Origin: JBOGTC01 sp050692055
GTDB lineage: Bacteria > Chloroflexota > Limnocylindria > QHBO01
Assembly (NCBI GenBank): GCA_050692055.1
Contig: JBOGTC010000077.1
Span: 1-16,204 of the forward strand
Length of the DNA stretch: 16,204 nt
Reading direction: 5' to 3'
Below the pieces are notes generated by a model. That model had not been told where the DNA came from. It searched no databases and saw only the letters and a list, made by a program, of their open reading frames with translations. Below are positions 13,911-16,204 of the stretch, one piece after another. The number at the start of each line of letters is the position of its first letter. The stretch's first letter is position 1. A program made the translations under genes and the position numbers.

Positions 13911-14239
13911 CGGTCCGTCGTCGATGTGTGCTCGGGGCATTCGCACAGCTCGCGCAGCTTGGTGTAGGTGAAGAGGCCGGTGTCGTGCCCGTCGGCCCAG
14001 ATCGGCGCCAGCGCGTAGCGGCCGATCCAGCGCACGTCGGTCACGCGCGTCTGCTCCTCGGTGAACATGGTCTCGAGCGTGACGACACCCGGCAGGCTGC
14101 CCTCGCCGGCGCACAGCGCGCAGGGGCACGCGCGGCGCAGCGCCAACCACGACCACTCGCCGAGGTGGCCGTCATCCCAGCGGATGCGCATGCGGCGTGC
14201 GGTCTCGTCCAGCTCCACCCCGATGGGGTTGACGATCAC
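13907..14239 (-). CDS. DUF971 (GBBH-like N-terminal domain) protein
   Basis: 110 aa. The small domain also found at the N-terminus of gamma-butyrobetaine hydroxylase is recognisable: IRWDDGHLGEWSWLALRRACPCALC (about 23-47), then GRYALAPIWADGHDTGLFTYTKLREL (about 77-102). The Cys-rich CPCALC and the late CEC could bind a metal. Stand-alone DUF971 proteins are common next to Fe-S or Mrp/ApbC genes, but none is seen here. I chose the GTG at 14239, which overlaps the upstream stop as GTGA with GGAG about 10 nt before it. Another GTG at 14248 sits too close to that motif. The frame runs further upstream only as a shadow of the neighbouring gene. Function unknown. Confidence 0.88.
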   Translation of the reverse strand: MIVNPIGVELDETARRMRIRWDDGHLGEWSWLALRRACPCALCAGEGSLPGVVTLETMFTEEQTRVTDVRWIGRYALAPIWADGHDTGLFTYTKLRELCECPEHTSTTDR

Positions 14240-16204
14240 GGGCGCCACACTCCCTTGGAGCCGAGCCACTCGACGCCGAACGCCGCGCCGGTGGTCGTCA
14301 GCTGCATGGGCGCGGCCGCATCGTCGAGATTCCACAGGTGCAGGTTCTGGAGCACTCCACCCGCCGCGGCCGAAGTGCCAAGCGTGAAGGCGACCTGCGA
14401 GCTGTCCGGCGACCAGCGCACGTGGCTGACGAGGCCCGCGACCGAGGTGCTGGCCTCCTGGTCGCCGTCCTCGCCATACAGCACGAGCGTGCTGGCCGTG
14501 CCGGACTCGCTCACCATCACGCGCATGCTGCCGTCGGGAGCCCACAGCACCGGTGCCTCGTCCGTCTCGCCCTCGGTCACCTCGCCGTCCTCGGGATCGA
14601 TGTCCCACGTGCCCCTGCCGAACACCCACAGCCGCAGCCCGCCACCGTCCATCCAGAACAGGCGGACGACGCCGCCCTCGTCGAGGAATTGGGCCTGGTT
14701 CAGCTCAGGCTCCGAGCCGACCTCCGGACGGGCGTAGGTGACGGTGGCGAGCTCGTCGGTCTCGCCCGACGCAAAGCCGATGGCGAGGATCGTCGCCGTG
14801 TCGTCCGCGCCGTCCTCGCGAATGCGGACCGCGTACACGGTGGAAGCGTTGTCGCCGAACGTGACGGTGGTGATGCCATCAGCCAGCGAGCGCCTGTCTG
14901 CACTGGGCTCGATGGAGACGAGCCTATCGGCGAGCAGCGCGCTGCCCACCGTCCCGTCCGGCGCCCACGCGAAGGCCCCGACGTTCAGGCTCGGGTCCTG
15001 CGCCAGGACCTGCGGCTCGTCCGGGCTGGTGAAGTCGCGGCGCAGGAGGTAGATGGGCGCGAGGGCCGCGCTGCGACCCTGGTACACCATCTCGAGCGGT
15101 CCGTACTCGGGCACCGGCGCCGGCGTGGGCGTGAGCAGCGGCGCGGCGGTCGGCGTGGCCACCGCAACGCTGGCCGAGGGGGTTGGTTCGGGTGTGGGCT
15201 CGATGCTGGGGGTCGCGTCCGCGAGGGGAGACGAGCCCAGTCCACCACTGACGGACGCATCGCCGGCGAAGATCAGCGCCAGCAGCACAATCACCAGTCC
15301 GGCGAGGAACATCACGCCGCCGATGAGCCACGGCACCGCCTGCTCGGCTCCGCTGACGTGGCGCCGATCGAGGCCGTTCCACTCCTCCGCCCCGGTGCCG
15401 GCCGTGGTCCAGACCGCGCCGGACACGGGCTGCAGATCGCGCTCCGGCTCCCGGAACGGCTCCGGCTCCCGATCCCACGGCGCGAGGGCATCGGGCGGAG
15501 GTGCCGGCATCGGCAGCTCGTACACCTTGGTTCGGTCCAGTTGCTCGCCGGTCTCCATGTCCGGCTCAACGGAAGCAACGGTGACCGGCTCGGGCGGCGG
15601 CTCGACGGCGGCGAAGACCTCCCTGAAGGCCGGGGCTTCGAACTCCTCGGCTGCTTCGTCGTCCACGCGCGGCCCGAGCGTCGCCGGCTCGAGCTCCGGT
15701 GCGGCACTCGCGGGCTCCGGTTCGGGCTCCGGGATAGGTCGGGGTTCGGGCTCCGGCATCGGTATCGGCATCGGCTCGGGCTCGTCGAGCGCGGGCTCCG
15801 CCGGCGCCGGCTCCGTCGCAGGCTGGACCCCCCAGCGCGGCTCATCGGTCCATGCCGGCTCGGCCGAAGCTGGGAGCTCGAGCAGGTCTTCGTTCCAGGG
15901 ATCGGTGACCGGCGCCGCCTCCCATGTCGGCGCAGACCATGATTCGCGCGTGTCCGCGGGCAGCTCCTCACGAGGCGGCGCTTCGGCGGCGGGCGACGGC
16001 TCGGCGAATGCGGCAGCCTCCTCGACCGGCACCGCGCGCTCGTCGCTCCAGGTCGGCTCGGGACTCCATGCCGGCTCCGGAGCCCAGGCCGATTCGGGCT
16101 CATCCGGCGAATCCGGGGGGGCGGGCGCCTCGAAGGGAGCGGTGGCGGGCAGCTTGAAGGTGGCCAGCGGCTCGAAGATCGGCGGCGGCTCGACGGGCGG
16201 CGGC
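14236..16204 (-). CDS. Large single-pass membrane protein with acidic Pro/Trp-rich region and predicted beta-propeller ectodomain, 5' end missing
   Basis: 655 codons are visible and the frame stays open to the right edge, so the N-terminus is missing. The first start codon inside the window (GTG at 16032) is not the real one: coding character continues upstream with repeats such as AWAPEPAW and SPEPTW. About 290 visible residues form an acidic, Pro/Glu/Trp-rich, probably disordered region. One membrane segment follows (encoded at about 15265-15333; WLIGGVMFLAGLVIVLLALIF). A Thr/Pro linker (TPEPTPSASVAVATPTAAP) leads to a C-terminal domain of about 290 residues with propeller-type signatures: FAWAPDG, VLWAPDGS, HVRWSPDSSQVAFTL and NLHLWNLDD. 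TolB/WD40-like is the likely fold. First visible gene of the DUF971-patatin-PIG-L operon. Function unknown. Confidence 0.85.
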   Translation of the reverse strand, partial: PPPVEPPPIFEPLATFKLPATAPFEAPAPPDSPDEPESAWAPEPAWSPEPTWSDERAVPVEEAAAFAEPSPAAEAPPREELPADTRESWSAPTWEAAPVTDPWNEDLLELPASAEPAWTDEPRWGVQPATEPAPAEPALDEPEPMPIPMPEPEPRPIPEPEPEPASAAPELEPATLGPRVDDEAAEEFEAPAFREVFAAVEPPPEPVTVASVEPDMETGEQLDRTKVYELPMPAPPPDALAPWDREPEPFREPERDLQPVSGAVWTTAGTGAEEWNGLDRRHVSGAEQAVPWLIGGVMFLAGLVIVLLALIFAGDASVSGGLGSSPLADATPSIEPTPEPTPSASVAVATPTAAPLLTPTPAPVPEYGPLEMVYQGRSAALAPIYLLRRDFTSPDEPQVLAQDPSLNVGAFAWAPDGTVGSALLADRLVSIEPSADRRSLADGITTVTFGDNASTVYAVRIREDGADDTATILAIGFASGETDELATVTYARPEVGSEPELNQAQFLDEGGVVRLFWMDGGGLRLWVFGRGTWDIDPEDGEVTEGETDEAPVLWAPDGSMRVMVSESGTASTLVLYGEDGDQEASTSVAGLVSHVRWSPDSSQVAFTLGTSAAAGGVLQNLHLWNLDDAAAPMQLTTTGAAFGVEWLGSKGVWRP

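Noticed and set aside
13911..14156. N-terminal extension of the patatin-like protein
   Set aside because: It is an out-of-frame shadow of the DUF971 gene; the patatin fold begins just after the ATG at 13910.
14338..15942. 534-codon plus-strand open frame
   Set aside because: Antisense to the propeller membrane protein; Arg/Gly/Leu-rich shadow of the Pro/Glu-rich region.

Overview
This is a GC-rich, gene-dense bacterial chromosome segment with 16 protein-coding genes, two of them cut by the window edges. I saw no RNA genes, insertion sequences, phage genes or CRISPR arrays. The GC content, short Shine-Dalgarno motifs or none, Ser/Pro-rich lipoproteins, an ECF sigma factor, a cyclase-AAA fusion and an MshB/Mca-like deacetylase suggest an uncultured high-GC lineage. 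Chloroflexota (Limnocylindria-like) is my best guess and Actinomycetota the alternative. This is inference from gene style only.

Region 1 (1-1996, minus strand) reads FN3-like membrane protein, then ECF sigma factor, then an overlapping gene whose first 55 codons are visible and may be DUF5667-like. This looks like a cell-surface signalling cassette. Region 2 (1997-2500) is the one large gene-free stretch. It holds a 52-bp tandem repeat built from four copies of a small dyad, plus two inverted repeats just past the cyclase stop. Region 3 (2501-6728, minus strand) carries a 1090-residue class III cyclase/AAA ATPase/helical-repeat regulator. A lipoprotein with two FN3-like modules, related to those in region 1, is encoded upstream of it. 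An ECF-type promoter candidate lies in the gap between them.

Region 4 (6811-8340, plus strand) is a short operon of a YbhB/RKIP-like lipoprotein, a MOSC-domain protein and a small four-helix membrane protein. Region 5 (8347-11235, minus strand) is a tight operon of a caffeoyl-CoA-type O-methyltransferase, an MFS exporter and an Apd1-like sucrase/ferredoxin-family protein. Region 6 (11319-12092, plus strand) is one lipoprotein gene of unknown function. Region 7 (12098-16204, minus strand) is an overlapping operon of a large single-pass membrane protein with a predicted propeller ectodomain, a DUF971 protein, a patatin-like phospholipase and a PIG-L deacetylase.

Across the window the heptamer ACCGATG is strongly over-represented on both strands (28 copies counted by eye). 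In four genes it contains the start codon. The most unusual items are this heptamer, the dyad repeat array, and the FN3-like module shared between the ECF cassette and the lipoprotein beside the cyclase.
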